A stretch of 64,000 nt of DNA from Alopecurus myosuroides (taxonomy: Eukaryota > Streptophyta > Magnoliopsida > Poales > Poaceae): NCBI GenBank assembly GCA_028641055.1, contig CM054060.1, positions 206,174,445 through 206,238,444 of the forward strand, in the 5' to 3' direction. Under the pieces are notes generated by a model. It had not been told where the DNA came from, ran no database searches, and saw only the letters and a list, made by a program, of their open reading frames with translations. Each line of letters begins with the position of its first letter. The stretch's first letter is position 1. A program made the translations under genes and the position numbers. Below are positions 1 through 11,432 of the stretch, one piece after another.

Positions 1-1653
1 AACTTGTTTCCAACACTCCTTAGCCAAGTACTTCCAGTGAGTCCACCATATATTCCCATTAGCTTCATTGCTATTTCGAATATGTTCACCATGTTATTGT
101 GTTATTTATGTTCTAAATTAAGATATTCACTTTATTAATTGTCATGGGTTGAACTTGGGATAGGACTCTCACGAACTTTTGAAGGCACACTTTACTTTTT
201 ATGCATCTAATAAACATGACCCAATAATGGGAGCCACAAGTTTTGCGGTTGACAAGTGTGTGGTTGGGAGCTATCTATAAACGTGTATCACCGGAAAGCT
301 TTCAAAATTGCACAAAAAAATTTACATTTGGTTGATATCATGTACTTTTGTTTTTGGACTCCTGCCATGCCGAAATGAAATAGAGGAATAGTAAGTTTTG
401 ATGAGTAAGTATCCTGGAGGAAGCTTGGAAGACAACTGCTGAAATACTGGCTCCCCAAGAGTTCGATATAAACCCTCGAGTCACCCTCGTGGGGAAGAAG
501 GCATGCCACTAGCTACACACTCTGCACTTGGAGTCTCAACCTAGCCATCACCTGTCGGAGAGGAGATCATCACCAGAGGCCTCCTCATCGCCATGCCTGC
601 CTCCGGATTGATGCGTGAGTAGTTCATCCTTTGACTACGGGTCCATAGCAGTAGCTATATGGTTGTCTAATTCTCCTATGCATCAATGTTTAGATCTCAT
701 GAGCTGCCGAACATGATCGAGATTGTTCTTATGTAATTCTATGTGCTGTGTTTGCTGGGATCCGATGAATATTGAACTTATTCCAAGTTGATTATAGTCT
801 TTATTACATATGATATTTGTGATCTTGCATGCTTTCTGTTGCTAGTGGTTGCTCTGGCCAAGTAGTTGCTAGTGACTCCAAGAGGGAGTATTTATGCTAG
901 ATAGTTGGGTTCATGCCTCCTTTTCGCCTGTGCTCGAGTGATAGAAACATGACGGGGGAGGATGTCTTGTTGCCACTAGGGAGAAAACAGCGGTGTGAGT
1001 GCCCGCGTGCACAATCATTGCTTACATTACACACATTGCTTAATACGATTATCTGTTGCTTGCAACTTAATACCTAAGGGGGTTCATATCATAACCTGAG
1101 GGTGGATTATTAGTCATAGATGCAGTTGGATTACGGTCTATGTATATTGTTGTAATGCCCACACTAAATATCATAGTAGTCATCATTTCATAAATGTGCA
1201 CTACGGTGCAACCTCTATTTGTCAAATTCCCAGCTGTAATTTGTTCACCCAGCATGCTATCTTTTATGGAGAGACAAAACTAGTGAACCTATGAACCCCG
1301 GTCCATTTTCCTACACTGTTAAACAAACCACTACAATTCCCTGCTTTCTTTACTTACTACAAGCATACACCATTTTCCACACTATACGTCTAATCTGTGT
1401 TTTCAGCAAGACCGGTGATTTTGATAACCTCACTGTACCGTTGGGACAAAGTATTTTGGTTGTGTTGTGTGCAGGTTCCGCGTTGTTGCTGACACCGGTG
1501 AGGCGCCATCACCACCGTTAGTGGCATCAACCTTCTGAAGATCCTCTTTCTCCTACTGGATTGATAACATTGGTTCTTAACTGGGGGAAATTCTTACCGT
1601 TGTACTCATCACACCCTCCTCTTGGGGTTCCCAACACGCCATCACAAGCATCA
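1..1653 (+). mobile_element. 3' part of a 5' LTR (gypsy-type, tRNA-Asp primer)
   Basis: Non-coding, AT-rich sequence that ends in CATCA and is followed eight bases later by a perfect TGGCGCCGTTGCCGGGGA primer site, which marks it as the end of a 5' LTR on the plus strand. A TATA-like TCTATAAACG lies near 272-281. The LTR start is outside the window, so its length cannot be given. The small ORFs in it (for example 288-509 minus and 1291-1521 plus) show no domain and are not genes. The primer type fits Athila-like and some other gypsy groups; I cannot name the family. Confidence 0.75.
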
Positions 1654-1661
1654 AGAATTTC

Positions 1662-1679
1662 TGGCGCCGTTGCCGGGGA
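1662..1679 (+). promoter_or_regulatory. Primer-binding site, tRNA-Asp type
   Basis: TGGCGCCGTTGCCGGGGA matches the sequence complementary to the 3' end of plant tRNA-Asp, the usual primer of many grass gypsy elements. Only about 70 bases of leader (1680-1750) remain before the next, inverted element begins. Confidence 0.85.
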
Positions 1680-1749
1680 CTTAAAATTCATCATCATCAA
1701 GAAGTCTCCCCGTCAAGGCACCATCAAGGCGTAGCAACCACCTCCATTA

Positions 1750-3697
1750 TTTCCAGGTATGTAGTTATTGTTGTTCCCACTTGGCTAGAAACCTTGCATT
1801 ATGAAACATTTATCCCAAAAGTGATTTGCTATAATTCCGTTTTTACTATGACGTGGACACGAGCCTTTCAAGGCTTGCTGATCTTGAGCAAAACTGTTTG
1901 GCCGGAAATTCTGGTTCCCCCTAAAATTGTTGTTCTGGCGCTGGTTCCTATAACCTGTATTTGTGTTGGCTACCAGATCTAAAGTACCTTCACCATTATT
2001 GCGCTTGTTAGTATTCTGGATCTCCATCCTTTGTTTTGCCAGACTTGGCATACTTGGTCATGGCATCCATCAACACGATCATATCTGTGACGTATATCTT
2101 GATGCGTCACAGTTTATTTCTCAAGGTGTCAAATTTATAGTTCCTCTCGAGAGCAATGACCACTTGTTGAGTTGTAATACCAACTGATGAATGAATAATT
2201 TCTGCAACTCGCCGTGACCAATGCTGAGCTGATTCTCCCTCCTTCTAAGTGCAGTTTTCCAGGTTTATGATCATGGCCGGACGCTTGCAAGTTCCTTGGA
2301 AATTTTTAATGAACTGATCCTTCAGTTCCTATCAGCTTTTGATTGAGTTTGCGGGCAAGTTTTTTAACCATAACTTCACACGTCCTTCCAACATCATACT
2401 CAGGTACCATGCGCAAACGACATCACTAACCTCAAGAATCTCCATTGCCATCTCGTGACTTTCTATCCAATATGCGGGTTCCATATTCGCGGTATAGTTG
2501 ACAACTTTACGAGGTCCTTTGAAATCTGTTGGAATCCTCTCATTTCTGATTGCTGGTCCCAAACACTGGATTCCGATTCTTCGAGACCTAGTTGTTGCCG
2601 GACTTGAGACTAAGTTTTGGACTGGTTCATGAGCATGATCCAGATTCTTGTTTTCACTTCCTGCTACTATATGCCCTGTATTGATAACTCTGGGGGCGTG
2701 TGAAACAGCCTTCCTGAGTGTGATGGGTTGCTGCCGGTTTGCATTACTGGAACTGGCGGGCACGGGTGCACTAGCATGATGACTCTCCTGGTTACAGTAA
2801 TTCATTTTTTTGAACTACTGCAGTGTGCAACATCTCAGTTGCTTTCAAAGCTTCCACTCCCAAAGGATTATTTGCATCAACCGAGATTTGAGCTAAACTA
2901 TTAGTCGCCGCCGAGATGTTATCGATCGTATTATTGAAGTGACCTTGAGGCGTATGAAATTGCTCAGGTTGTGGTTGAATTGGTTGTTGATAAACTGGAT
3001 TTTGAACTGGATTGACGTGCTGCTGGACCGCTGGTAGGAAATGCACGAGCTGGACTCGAGGCTGAACTGGAGGAGCGGTAGGTTGAACTGGGGGAGCCGT
3101 GGGCTGAACCGGCTGAGCTGCGGGATGAACCGATTAGGCTAGATTCGGTGTTCCTGGCGTGTTTGTCGGGGACATGAAAATATTTTGGAGATTCGTCGGT
3201 CCAATTCCTATCCCAAAGCCAGCATTCAACCGGGTCTGGTGACGCCTGTGCTGAATCGAAGCAAGCTCCCTTTATCGGAAACAAAGATGAATCCCCTCTA
3301 CTTCCAAACGTGATGCCTCCTCTAGAACGTCTGATATTGCCTTGTTTATCCAGGTTACCTCAGTTTGAATCTCCTGGCAAGCGCGAGTCAGTTCCTGTCG
3401 AAGTCTGGCTATCTCCGTGTTACAGTGAGCCAAATTCTCTGGTGTAATCGGAGTTGCCAGGATTTCGTTCAGAGAGTCCATTGTTGTTATCAGTTCAGGC
3501 CTTGGTACGTATGGGGTTGGCGTAGCCGGATCAACCAATGGATCAGCTAGTCCAGAACTCGCTGCCCTTGGATCAGTTGGTACTAAACCTGTTGTCCTTG
3601 GATCCCTTGGGACTGGGTTTGAACCTGAAACTGCATTTGTAACCAAATTTCCATTAACATCATACCTCGGCTCAGCAGGTCGGGCTAGTGCTGCCAT
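1750..3697 (-). pseudogene. Decayed gag of a truncated minus-strand gypsy element
   Basis: Reading right to left there are gag-like pieces in shifting frames. 3697-3272 encodes a Pro-rich N-terminus followed by a probable coiled coil. 3046-2792 encodes a Gln/Pro-rich linker, preceded by repeats of a PVQPTAP-type unit (about 3050-3125). 2805-2332 is a retrotransposon-gag core with the FKGPRKVVNYTANMEPAYW-type motif. 2051-1785 holds a C-terminal part with Asn/Arg/Gln-rich sequence and a zinc-knuckle-like CPRH...C segment. At least four frameshifts or stops separate them, so no full Gag can be made. No protease, RT or integrase follows: the element is cut off at about 1690-1750, where it joins the leader of the left element. 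No 3' LTR or target duplication is visible there, so the truncation is real or reflects a recombination event. Confidence 0.7.
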
Positions 3698-4093
3698 GTA
3701 AACGGCCGTGTGTTGAACTGGTTCCTCGAATCTCTCCAGTTGTTGTTCCAGGTTTCCTCCTAACGGGTCTTCAAAGAGTTGCAGATTGAAGTTGTTTCGT
3801 CTCGGTTGTTATTGTTTTCGACCGAGGACTCTCAATCAGAGTGCACGATTGTAGCCTCTCTAGAAACTGAATCAGACTCTTGATCCGGCTCCGTGCCGGT
3901 TCCTTCAATGAACCCAACGAAGAACTAGATCGCGTCGAAGGGAACTCAAAAACCAAATTCGACGAAAGCAAATTTGGGTCCTCAAGTATCATGGCTGTAG
4001 TAGTTTATGTGCCGACTCCTCCTAAGTCGACTGATCACGAGCCTCTCAATCCTTAGTAGGGATCCTTCTGAAAAAATGACGCTTCCACGAGGT

Positions 4094-4113
4094 GGCCCAA
4101 TGGTGGGCTCCAA
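4094..4113 (-). promoter_or_regulatory. Degenerate primer-binding site of the 4123-4749 LTR element
   Basis: On the minus strand, directly downstream of the LTR end, lies TTGGAGCCCACCATTGGGCC. It looks like a mutated TGGCGCCCACCGTGGGGCC-type site as used by Tat-like elements. The leader between it and gag (about 3698-4093) has no intact gene; the ORFs at 3771-3992 and 3982-4170 overlap leader and LTR and have no domain. Confidence 0.5.
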
Positions 4114-4122
4114 CTTTTGAGG

Positions 4123-4749
4123 TGTTGTCACGGCAAGTGTCCTCGTCCAATAACTATATTGTGAGGCCATAGCTTCTAAGCGAAGTATGAAAGGGTTATG
4201 GTGGGAACGAGAAAAGTGAGTTTATCCAGGTTCGGCCCCTCTATTGAGGGTAAAACCTACTCGTGCTTCTTTACTATTGATGGTTCGAGACCTCGATTAC
4301 AGGGTACGATTTCGGCTTACAATATTTCGAGGGCTATTGCTATGAACTAGAACTTGTCTCTCTACGTCTCGAGAACTGGCTTTATATAGCAGACAAGTTC
4401 CTGGGGTTACAAAGGATCCAGGTTACTTTCGTCCTCAGAGTCCTAGCAGGATCCGGCCTTCAGGCTCCTTGCCGGTTTACCCTAGAGCCCGGATTAATTC
4501 TCCGGGTCTGAATCGTCCTCCCGGCCTTGGGCCATCCCGGGCCTTCCATATTGGTTATCACCCTTAGCCGGGTCATGCTGGGCCGTGTCCGGGTCTTCCT
4601 GCTGGCTCTCCAGATCTTGAATCTTCATGTCGGTTCTTCTTCCTCGAGCCATCATAGTGTAAACTAGGATATTAGCTATGAACCGGTAGTGGTTAAATCT
4701 GGTTCACAGTATAGCATTATGGGGCACCCCCTTATCTATTCCCCCAACA
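4123..4749 (-). mobile_element. 5' LTR (627 bp) of a truncated minus-strand element
   Basis: On the minus strand it starts TGTTGGGGGAATAG at 4749 and ends in GTGACAACA at 4123, giving TGTTG/CAACA inverted termini. A TATA box (CTATATAAAGCC on the minus strand, about 4378-4390) supports promoter function. It is followed by a degenerate primer site and a gag pseudogene. No second LTR exists in the window, so this is a truncated element. Confidence 0.8.
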
Positions 4750-5157
4750 GAGCCCCAAGACATTTGCCAAGAATCTCAAGAACATGCCTTAGATGATGCC
4801 CAAGAAGCTAGCAAGGAAGGCCAAGAAGATGGCCTCGAGGAAGAAGAAGAAGAAAAGGGAGAACAAGAAAATCCTAGGAAACCCGACATCCAGCCTGCCC
4901 TAGGCTGGCTTCCCTGCATCGACGGCCTCTAGCCCGCCCTAGGCCGGCTCCCCTGCGTCCCAGGCCGGCGACCATACAGAGTCAGCCGGCCTCCAGCCCG
5001 GCCTCGATGATGGAGGGGTAAACCTCTAGGGTGGCCCGATCTCATGAATTGACCAAGAACATGAAGAACATGAGGGGGAAAACGAAGAACACGAGGTGGA
5101 TTCCTAGGAAAACAATGGGGGTAACCAGATAACTAGTGTGAACTAGAGGATTCAAAA
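4750..5157. other. Unassigned transposon remnant, acidic ORF piece and CCGGCC-rich repeats
   Basis: Between the LTR at 4749 and the E0-like coding region at 5158. The first about 180 bases read through as a Glu/Gln-rich segment on the plus strand (frame of 4750) that ends at a TAG near 4930. Bases 4890-5010 hold several imperfect copies of a GCCCTAGGCTGGC/GCCGGC-type palindromic unit. I cannot assign it to a family; it may be a Gag fragment of the left element or of E0. Confidence 0.4.
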
Positions 5158-6353
5158 ATGAGCATTTGTTGTCATGTGATTCCTAGAGCTCTTAATTGTA
5201 GTTATCTTTTCTTGGATAAAAATTGGTGCAACAAATTTCATATTTATTTTCATAGATATCATCCGGATCTTCAATTATTTTGGAATAATAAGAAAGATTG
5301 GTTAACAAATACAAGACTTAAAAAGTTTCGGGAGGTTAGGCATCAACCCTTATGCTCTCCTCAAATTTCTGAAATGCAATTATGTAAGCTTATAATCATG
5401 GGACTGGTAGTTCACCAGACATGTGAGGTTACTTCTAATGTAATCATCTCTACTACTAGTGTTGTGCCTTGTGATATGCATGTTGTTTTTGAAGAAAGGG
5501 AGCTGTCTAGAGAATAACCTGCATTACCATCTACATCTGAGGAGAATGCCATTGGTGACAATACTAACGTAATCATCTCTGCTCCTAGTGTTGTTTCTTG
5601 TGATATGCAGGTTGCTTTTGAAGAAAGGGAGCCATCTCTAGTACAACCTGCATCACCACATACATCTTAGGAGAATACCATTGGTAACGGTGTTGATTGT
5701 TGTGATTTGCATGACACAAATATTTCTACACCATGTGATAATTTGACAATTTCGAATTTTGAGCATGTGGTATTAATTACACATAAGGAAGTGCTTGCTA
5801 AATTATCACCTATTACTATTGTGTATTCTATCATGCTAAATGAGCCCATTACCGTGAATTATGCTATGGATAGAAATTATGAAATTTCATATGTGAATTC
5901 TAGCACCTATGCTCCTTATTTCACATTTAATCTAGTTGGTGACTATAGCATGAATGAAATATTTATGGTGGATCTAATATGCATTACTTGTGATAGAATT
6001 GCTGAACTGAACATCGTTTCTCCCTGGTTGGATTGTTTAGAATTTGCTACATTTGAACATGATTCTACACATATGTTTTGCTTGTACCAGAACATGCTAC
6101 ACATATATGCTATTAATTTATATGTCACTTATATTTGCAAAATCAGTTGCGTCTTAAATAATGGGAATAATGGATGTGATAATAAAATTGAGTGCAATAC
6201 TTCTGGGTCATTACTACGTTCCAAATATCAGAGTAGCGCGGTTAAAGCATGGTATCCAATATTTACTGAGTTTCATTGTTTGGATTGTTCTTATCCTTCT
6301 ACCATGAATTTTGATCATAGATCTTCTGTGGGAACACTTGATTTAGTACTAAA
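5158..6353 (+). pseudogene. E0 internal region: degenerate retropepsin-like and unknown protein, related to E4
   Basis: 5158-5517 encodes a segment beginning ..CCHVIPRAL.. that aligns with the second half of the retropepsin-like domain of the E4 protein (46270-47457). 5707-6353 aligns well with the rest of that protein, including the motifs ISNFEHVVLITHKEVLAK and FTFNLVGDY. In between are stops (TAA 5515-5517, TAG near 5668) and two copies of a CDMQVxFEEREPSLVQPA-type unit. The upstream half of the domain is missing. The reading frame then runs on by chance into the LTR of E1 at 6354. The missing remainder resumes at 21751 after the E1 insertion. The role is unknown; the family carries no RT or integrase that I can see. 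Confidence 0.65.
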
Positions 6354-7273
6354 TGATGAGGACATCCCTAGCTCTTCACCAATACACACACATGATGATG
6401 TTTCTGCTCAAGATAATACCAATGGAGTGAGACTTGGACCTATGACAAGATCAAGAACCAAGTTATTAGAATAACAAGTGAACTCACGCTTAATAGAATA
6501 TGATGTTTGTGATTATGAGAATTTTATACTACCTAAGTCTATGCATTTATGTATAATCTGGGTGGTTGATAACACAAACATGAATGGAGGAGAGCATCAA
6601 GAGGAGCTGGAAAACAACAAGAACAAGATGGAAATCAACAAGAACATGTTGGAAAACAAGAAAGAGCAGCTGGAAAACAGAAGATACAAGCTGGAAAACA
6701 GAAGTTAGAAGCTGGAAAACAAGAGGGAGCTGCATGGAAAACAAAGAGAAGGTGGCGCACCACAACTTCTGGATGCGCCAGGAGAGTCCTAGTAGTTTAG
6801 GAACATTGGACCTATAAGTCCTTATTTAATAGGGTACTTAAATTCAATTCGGTTTGTAATAAAAGTTAGGATAGAGTCCAACTCGAAAACATGTATGAGG
6901 AGGTGTGCACCACCTCTTGGATGCACCCCTAACCCCTCATAAATAGATGTCCCCTGCGCCAAATCTAGGTTAGACTATGTTATAGAAAAATACCCCTTAG
7001 CCTCTAGATTGAATGTGCTTGTAAGCATTCATCTTGAAGTGATTATACTTTCAAATTTTGCATGTTATCTACTATTCCATTGGGATTTAGAAGGTACAGG
7101 ACCACTTGTAGTCGGTGGATTACATTGTGCAAGAGTGTGTAGTTGATAATATCCATAGGTATTGAAGGTTGTTGCATTGGCAATCAGGTATCATCCAGGA
7201 GAGATCTTAGTGAATCACTAGTTATCAAATTTATTTGTGTTGCTCTTTGAGAAGATCGGGCCACCCCATATCA
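6354..7273 (+). repeat. E1 5' LTR (920 bp)
   Basis: TGATGAGGACAT...CCATATCA, followed by the primer site. The first half is protein-coding in style, as in CRM-like elements where the integrase frame runs into the LTR: it carries a DEDIPSSSPIHTHDD segment, then a MTRSRT motif, then heptad repeats (6607-6732). A TATA-like CATAAATAGATG is at 6938-6949. An in-frame TAG near 6706 interrupts the repeat region in this copy. Confidence 0.85.
6607..6732 (+). repeat. 21-bp tandem repeat encoding LENKxxx heptads (in E1 LTR)
   Basis: Six consecutive 21-bp units of the form CTGGAAAACAAGAAGGAGCxG. They translate to LENxxxx heptads with Leu/Met every seventh residue, a pattern expected to form a coiled coil. 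The same array is in the 3' LTR (12175-12300), in the inverted LTR (about 11083-11220, minus strand) and, degenerate, in both E4 LTRs. Confidence 0.8.
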
Positions 7274-7276
7274 TTT

Positions 7277-7294
7277 TGGTATCAGATTTCCAGG
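7277..7294 (+). promoter_or_regulatory. E1 primer-binding site (initiator tRNA-Met type)
   Basis: TGGTATCAGATTTCCAGG lies three bases after the LTR end. The first ten bases match the complement of initiator tRNA-Met (TGGTATCAGAGC); the rest is drifted. Confidence 0.75.
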
Positions 7295-7990
7295 TTGCCT
7301 CTTTGAGCATAATTATTTTCCATAGTTTTTAGTTGTTTTCTTCCTATCCATATAAATCCACACAAAAAGAGAGATTAGAGAGTTTTCCATAGCCTAGATC
7401 CACACCAATATGCTTCTTCTATTTGTTGTTTTCTGTTGATTTTATGTCCCTGTTTTTCCTTTAGTGTCTTTGTGTTTTTTAGGTTTAGGGTTCTATTTTA
7501 TATTTGAGTTCATCTTCCCGGCATAGAATTGGTGTGTTTTCTACCGCCGCCAAAATCTATTTCTACTCGGATTCTGTCCAACAGTGAATCTGTTATTTTC
7601 CTGCCATGAGTCCAATTCTAGTCTTACTCGGAATCCTTCCCCGAAGCGGTTTTGAGGATTTTAGCTTCCCGTCAGCGTTTTGGCAAGATTTCTACCGCGC
7701 CCCAAGCGCCTATACAAATAACTACACGCCTACTTCTTGCCCGGCACAAAAACAGGAAAATTCCTGTCGTGGGTATAATCTCTGACGTGAGCACATATTT
7801 GAGCTATTTTCTTTAGTTTTATTTTTGTTTTCTCCCTGTTTTCTTTAGGTTTTCTTTGCTGACTGGCATATTTTGTTCTCATCAGGATGCTCTTTTTAGA
7901 TCATATCTTGGTGTCAGAATTTTATTTTGGTCTTCATTTATCCTAGTTGCTACATTGGCCAGTGGAAAAGTATAAAAAAACAGAGAAAGA
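7295..7990 (+). other. E1 leader, plus-strand copy
   Basis: Untranslated leader following the E1 primer site, with T-rich stretches and GCxCxGGCACAA-type motifs that recur in inverted copies at 7991-8749 and 9208-10166. No ORF with a recognisable domain. The sequence flips orientation at about 7986-7992 (AGAAAGAGTAGGGGG). Confidence 0.6.
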
Positions 7991-8749
7991 GTAGGGGGTG
8001 CGGTAGCAAAAAACATCCTCAAAACCGCTGTTGGGCATGACTCCAAGTTGGATCCGAGTAGAAGTAGAATAGGACTCTCGGCAGGCAAAATACCAAAACT
8101 TGTGCCGGGCAGAGTTTGTATGGGATCCGAGTAGGAATAGATGTCCACAACCAAACTTGATGAGATAATTTCGTGGCAGCCTAGATGGGATCCAACACAA
8201 AGAAAAACAATACTCCACAGCAGAAAACGATCAAATAAGTGCCTCCTCTCGGAAGAAAATATGTGCAACTCGCAGCACTTCTTTTATGTCTCGGATTAGG
8301 ATAGATCTCAATATGGAAACAACTTAACACACAATGGCGCTATTAGGGCTAGTTTCCCGAGATAAATTGCTAGGATCCTCAAGATCTCGATTAGGAAACA
8401 AGGTATAACTCGCAACTTCAAGTATGTATGGATATTTTTCCGATAACAATTGATCAAATCTCGTAGATAGTACTCATTTTGTGGGAATTTTCAATAGAGA
8501 CTAAAACTAGAAGATGAACTCGAATTAGAAACAAGAACCCTAAGCCTAAAAACACAAAGACAAAAAAAAAATAGGGACACAAAAATCAACAGAAAACAGC
8601 AAAAGAAGAATCAAATTGGTGTTGATCTAGGTTGTGGCAAACTCTCCAATCTCTCTTTGTGTGGCTTTTTCTGGATAGGAAGAAAACAATCTAAAAACTA
8701 GTGAAAACAAAATTGCTCAAAGAGGCAACCAGGAGCTCTGATACCAAGA
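7991..8749 (-). repeat. Inverted leader copy 1 with primer site
   Basis: Reverse complement of an E1-type leader, ending on the right with an iMet-type primer site (8729-8747; TTGGTATCAGAGCTCC on the minus strand) next to an inverted LTR fragment. It is closely similar to the direct copy at 9425-10166. ORFs at 7882-8268 and 7943-8218 (minus) lie in it and are repeated in leader copy 2; they look non-coding. Confidence 0.7.
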
Positions 8750-9207
8750 TGATATGGGGTGGCCCTATCTTCTCAAGAGCAACACAAGATAATTTGATTA
8801 CTAGTGGTTCACCGAGATCTCTCATAGATGATACATGATTTCCAATACAAAAGCTTTCAATCCCTATGGATATTCTCAACTACACACTCTTGCACAAGTA
8901 ACCCACCGACTACAAGTGGTCTTGTACCTTCTAATTCCCAATGGAATAGATGATAACACGCAAAATTTGTGAAGTAACTTTACTTCAAGATGGAAGCTTA
9001 CAAGCAATTTCGATCTAGAGGCTAAGGGGTATTTTTCTATAACATAGTATAACCTAATCTAGGCGCAATTGTCAGCCATTTATGAGGGGGTAAGGGGGTG
9101 TGGCGAAAGGCAATGCGCCCTACCACCTTATTGTGCTCGGCTTGGACTATAATTCGAATTTAAACATGAGTTCTATCAAATAAGGACTTGCAGGTCCAAC
9201 TTCCGTG
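8750..9207 (-). repeat. Inverted E1-type LTR fragment
   Basis: Starts TGATATGGGGTGG on the plus strand (the LTR 3' end on the minus strand) and matches the inverted LTR at 10563-11432 up to about GGTCCAACTTCCG. It breaks off near 9207 and joins leader copy 2. The first half of the LTR, with the heptad repeats, is missing. Confidence 0.7.
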
Positions 9208-10166
9208 GCATAAAAACAAACAGAAATTGTGCCAGCACGACAAGAAAATAGCATGTTTTCTGTCCTCGCGGCAGAAATTTTGCAAGTATGTGCCCTCGTG
9301 GCAGGAAATATGCGTGTTTTGTGCCGGACAGGAAGTGGTCGCGCGACTCTGTGTATGGGCCTTGTAGGTGCGTTAGGGATCTGGCCAAAATTGTGTCGGG
9401 CAGCAACTCTGAATAGGACTAGGAGTAGGGGGTGCGGCAGCAAAAAAATCCTCAAAATCGCTGACGGGCAGGATTCCAAGTTGGATCCGAGTAGAAGTAG
9501 AATAGGACTCTCTACAAGAAAAAGACCAAAACATGTGTCGGGCAGAGTTTGTATGGGATCCGAGTAGGAATAGATGTACAAAACCAAACTTGATGAGATA
9601 ATTTCGTGGCAGCCTAGATGGGATCCAACACAAAGAAAAACAATACTCCACATTAGAAAACGATCAAATAAGTGCCTCCTCTTGGCAGAAAATATGTGCA
9701 ACTCGCATCACTTCTTTTATGTCTCGGATTGGGATAGATCTCAATATGGAAACAGCTTAAAACACAATGGTGCTATTAGGGCAAGTTTCCAAAAATAAAT
9801 TGCTAGGATCCTCAAGATCTCGAGTAGGAAACAAGGTATAACTCGCAACTGCAAGTATGTATGGATGTTTTCCCGAGAACAATTGATCCAATCTCGCAGA
9901 TAGTACTCTTTTTGTGAGAATTTTCAATAGAGATTCAAACTATAAGATGAACTCAAATTAGAAACAAGAACCCTAACCCTAAAACACAAAGACACAAAAA
10001 TAAAAATAGGGACACAAAAATCAACAGAAAACAACAAAAGAAGAAGCAAATTGATGTTGATCTAGCCTATGGCAAACTTTCCAATCTCTCTTTTTGTGTG
10101 GATTTTCCGGATAGGAAGAAAACAATCTAAAAACTAGTGAAAATGAAATTGCTCAAAGAGGCAACC
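9208..10166 (-). repeat. Inverted leader copy 2
   Basis: Second inverted leader; 9425-10166 repeats 7991-8720 in the same orientation with scattered differences, and 9208-9424 is leader sequence absent from copy 1. A two-unit telomere-like CCCTAACCCTAA (9970-9982) occurs in it. Its primer site is deleted, and it joins an LTR fragment at about 10167 through a short shared GGAG. Confidence 0.65.
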
Positions 10167-10385
10167 TGGAGGCTAAGGGGTATTTTTCTATAATGTAGTC
10201 GAACCTAATCTAGGCGCAATGGCCAGCTGTTTATGAGGGGGTAAGGGGGGTGCTGCCAAAGGTAATGCGCCCCATCACCTTATTGTGCTCGGGTTGGACT
10301 CTAATCCAACCTATCTTATTATAATTCGAATTTAAACATGAATTCTATCAAATAAGGACTCGCAGGTCCAACTCCTATGGAACTA
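10167..10385 (-). repeat. Inverted internal LTR fragment
   Basis: Matches the middle of the E1-type LTR (GGCTAAGGGGTATTTTTC through AGGTCCAACTCC). Both ends of the LTR are missing: the left side joins leader copy 2 inside its primer-site region, the right side joins leader copy 3. Confidence 0.6.
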
Positions 10386-10562
10386 GGACACAAAAATCAA
10401 CAGAAAACAACAAAAGAAGAATCAAATTGGTGTCGATCTAGTCTATGGCAAACTCGCCAATCTCTCTTTTTGTGTGGCTTTTTCTGAATAGGAAGAAAAC
10501 AATCTAAAAAACTAGTGAAATTTTTTTTCTCAAAGAGGCAACCTGGAGCTCTGATACCAAGA
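10386..10562 (-). repeat. Inverted leader copy 3 with primer site
   Basis: Short piece of the same leader with an iMet-type primer site at 10542-10560 (minus strand), directly abutting a complete inverted LTR. Confidence 0.65.
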
Positions 10563-11432
10563 TGATATGGGGTGGCTTGATCTTCTCAAGAGCAACACAA
10601 GATAATTTGATTACCAGTGATTCACCGAGATCTCTCCTAGATGATACCTGATTGCCAATGCAACAACTTTCAATCCCTATGGATATTCTCAACTACACAA
10701 TCTTGCACAAGTAACCCACCGACTACAAGTGGTCCTGTACCTTCTAATCCCTAATGGAATAGATGATAACACGCAGAATTTGCGAAGGAACTTTACTTCA
10801 AGATAAAATCTTACAAGCAATTTCGATCTAGAGGCTAAGGGGTATTTTTCTATAATGTAGTCTAACCTATTATAGGCGCAATGGACAGCTATTTATGAGG
10901 GGGTAAGGGGGTGCGGCCGAAGGCAATGCGCCCCACCACCTTATTGTGCTCGGGTAGGACTATAATTCGAATTTAAACAGGAGTTCTATCAAATAAGGAC
11001 TCGCAGGTCCAACTCCGAAGGAACTGGAACTCTCCTCCTGGCGCACCCACAGAGTGTGGTGCGCCACCCTCTCCTTGTGTCTTATTTTCCCACTTGTAGT
11101 GCTTGTTTTCCAACAACATCTCTTTGTTTTCCAGCAGCCCCATCTTGTTTTCTAGCTTGTAGCTTCTGTTTTCTAGCTTCTCCTTCTTGTTTTCTAGGAT
11201 GTACTTGATGTTTTCTAGCTCCTTTTGATGCTCTCCTCCATCCATGTTTGTGTTATCAACAAACCTGATCATACATAAATGCATAGACTTAGGTAGTATA
11301 ACATTCTCATAAATACAAACATTATTTATTACTAGGAAATAATTCACCTTATAATGAACATTAGTGAGGCTCAACATTTCCTTCCAGCTTAAGCATAAAG
11401 AATCACCATGTACCCCTATTAAATCCTCATCA
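10563..11432 (-). repeat. Complete inverted E1-type LTR (870 bp)
   Basis: On the minus strand it runs from TGATGAGGATTTAATAGGGG (11432) to CCCCATATCA (10563) and is followed by a primer site. An ORF (11473-10973) reads across its start and encodes a DEDLIGVHGD segment, a SMHLCMIRFVDNTNMDGGEH segment and seven LENKxxx-type heptads, the least broken heptad array in the window. The diverged LTR start suggests a sister family or subfamily of E1. No target duplication was found around it. Confidence 0.75.

Noticed and set aside
6607..6732. Possible CRISPR-like array
   Set aside because: Units are contiguous 21-bp coding repeats without spacers, in a plant LTR.
9970..9982. Telomere-like CCCTAACCCTAA, also near 48757
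   Set aside because: Only two units, inside leader sequence of two related elements; not a telomere or interstitial array.
8750..11432. A separate complete minus-strand element bounded by 8750 and 11432
   Set aside because: Outer ends are LTR-like, but no target duplication matches and primer-site and leader sequence continues beyond the left end, so it is not a simple insertion.
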